Source of the DNA: Methylophaga sp.
GTDB taxonomy: Bacteria; Pseudomonadota; Gammaproteobacteria; Nitrosococcales; Methylophagaceae
Assembly: GCA_007117275.1 (NCBI GenBank)
Contig: SKGV01000052.1
Location: forward strand, 1 to 6,358
DNA: 6,358 nucleotides
Direction: 5' to 3'
Shown: piece by piece, positions 6,131-6,358 of the stretch
How the letters are laid out: each line of letters starts with the position of its first letter
Position numbering within the stretch: the first letter of the stretch is position 1
Made by a program: the position numbers and the translations under genes
Notes under the pieces: model-generated
What the model saw: the letters and a program-made list of their open reading frames with translations, nothing else
Databases searched by the model: none
What the model was told of the DNA's origin: nothing

Positions 6131-6160
6131 ACTATAAAGCAGTTGTTGCAAACGTGTCAA
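6131..6160 (-). promoter_or_regulatory. Putative strong sigma-70 promoter of hps copy 2
   Basis: On the minus strand a perfect TTGACA (6160-6155) is followed after 18 nt by TATAGT (6136-6131, 5 of 6 bases). The segment CTGCTTTATAGTC (6142-6130) is shared exactly with the hps copy 1 promoter, while the rest of the spacer and the leaders differ. A leader of about 54 nt is expected. Confidence 0.78.
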
Positions 6161-6261
6161 TTTTTGCACCTGTAAGGTTTATCAAAAGGGGCGTTGCTGG
6201 ACAGCTTTTAAGGTTCTGTGACACTCTTGCCCCCGGACATTGATTGGCAAAGTAGGGCTTT

Positions 6262-6358
6262 ATGACGCATTTTAATGATGTGAGCGGACTCATAATAGAT
6301 ATGGATGGTGTGCTCTGGCACGGTAATCAGCCCATGCTAGGACTGCACGCATTCTTTA
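6262..6358 (+). CDS. HAD-superfamily phosphatase, NagD-like (N-terminal 32 residues only)
   Basis: The first 32 codons run off the window's right edge. Residues 10-19 (LIIDMDGVLW) form HAD motif I, with Asp13 the expected nucleophile and Asp15 the general acid/base. The following HGNQPMLGLHAFF resembles the N-terminus of type IIA HAD phosphatases (NagD, p-nitrophenyl-phosphatase and related sugar-phosphate or nucleotide phosphatases). The substrate cannot be predicted from this fragment. The ATG at 6262 is preceded by a weak TAGGG ribosome-binding sequence. The gene is divergent from hps copy 2 with 191 nt between them; I saw no convincing plus-strand promoter in that gap. A sugar-phosphate housekeeping role beside RuMP genes would make sense but is only a guess. 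Confidence 0.8.
   Translation, partial: MTHFNDVSGLIIDMDGVLWHGNQPMLGLHAFF

Overview
The window reads as chromosome from a methylotrophic gammaproteobacterium that assimilates formaldehyde by the ribulose monophosphate (RuMP) cycle. The evidence is two 3-hexulose-6-phosphate synthase genes, a 6-phospho-3-hexuloisomerase and a transaldolase together, with ordinary gammaproteobacterial LeuC and PrmB proteins beside them. Moderate base composition and the separate (unfused) hps and phi would suit a Methylophaga-like organism or a type I methanotroph, but the genus is inference only.

Layout: all genes but the last are on the minus strand, so transcription runs from right to left. From the right: the start of a HAD-family phosphatase gene on the plus strand (6262 onward), divergent from hps copy 2 (6070-5429), which is a single-gene unit with its own strong promoter and intrinsic terminator. 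Next is a 101-residue protein I do not recognise (5138-4833) with four copies of an LTGVExYIR motif, then transaldolase (4689-3706). A perfect 13-bp hairpin without a U-tract separates tal from the hps-phi pair (hps copy 1 3546-2911, phi 2899-2360), which has its own promoter and an intrinsic terminator. A second block follows: leuC (2223-823) and, 4 nt after it, prmB (818 to the window edge, C-terminus missing).

How the genes work together: HPS condenses formaldehyde with ribulose 5-phosphate to hexulose 6-phosphate, PHI isomerises this to fructose 6-phosphate, and transaldolase acts in the sugar rearrangements that regenerate the acceptor. The two hps promoters share an identical 13-nt segment over the -10 box and an 18-nt spacer, which suggests common strong expression. 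A related -10-like segment occurs upstream of the repeat-protein gene. leuC and prmB (leucine synthesis; ribosomal protein L3 methylation) are unrelated housekeeping functions.

The most interesting item is the four-repeat protein between the RuMP genes. It looks like a multivalent short-motif protein, possibly a scaffold or adaptor, but its function and any link with the RuMP enzymes are inferred only from repeat architecture and position.
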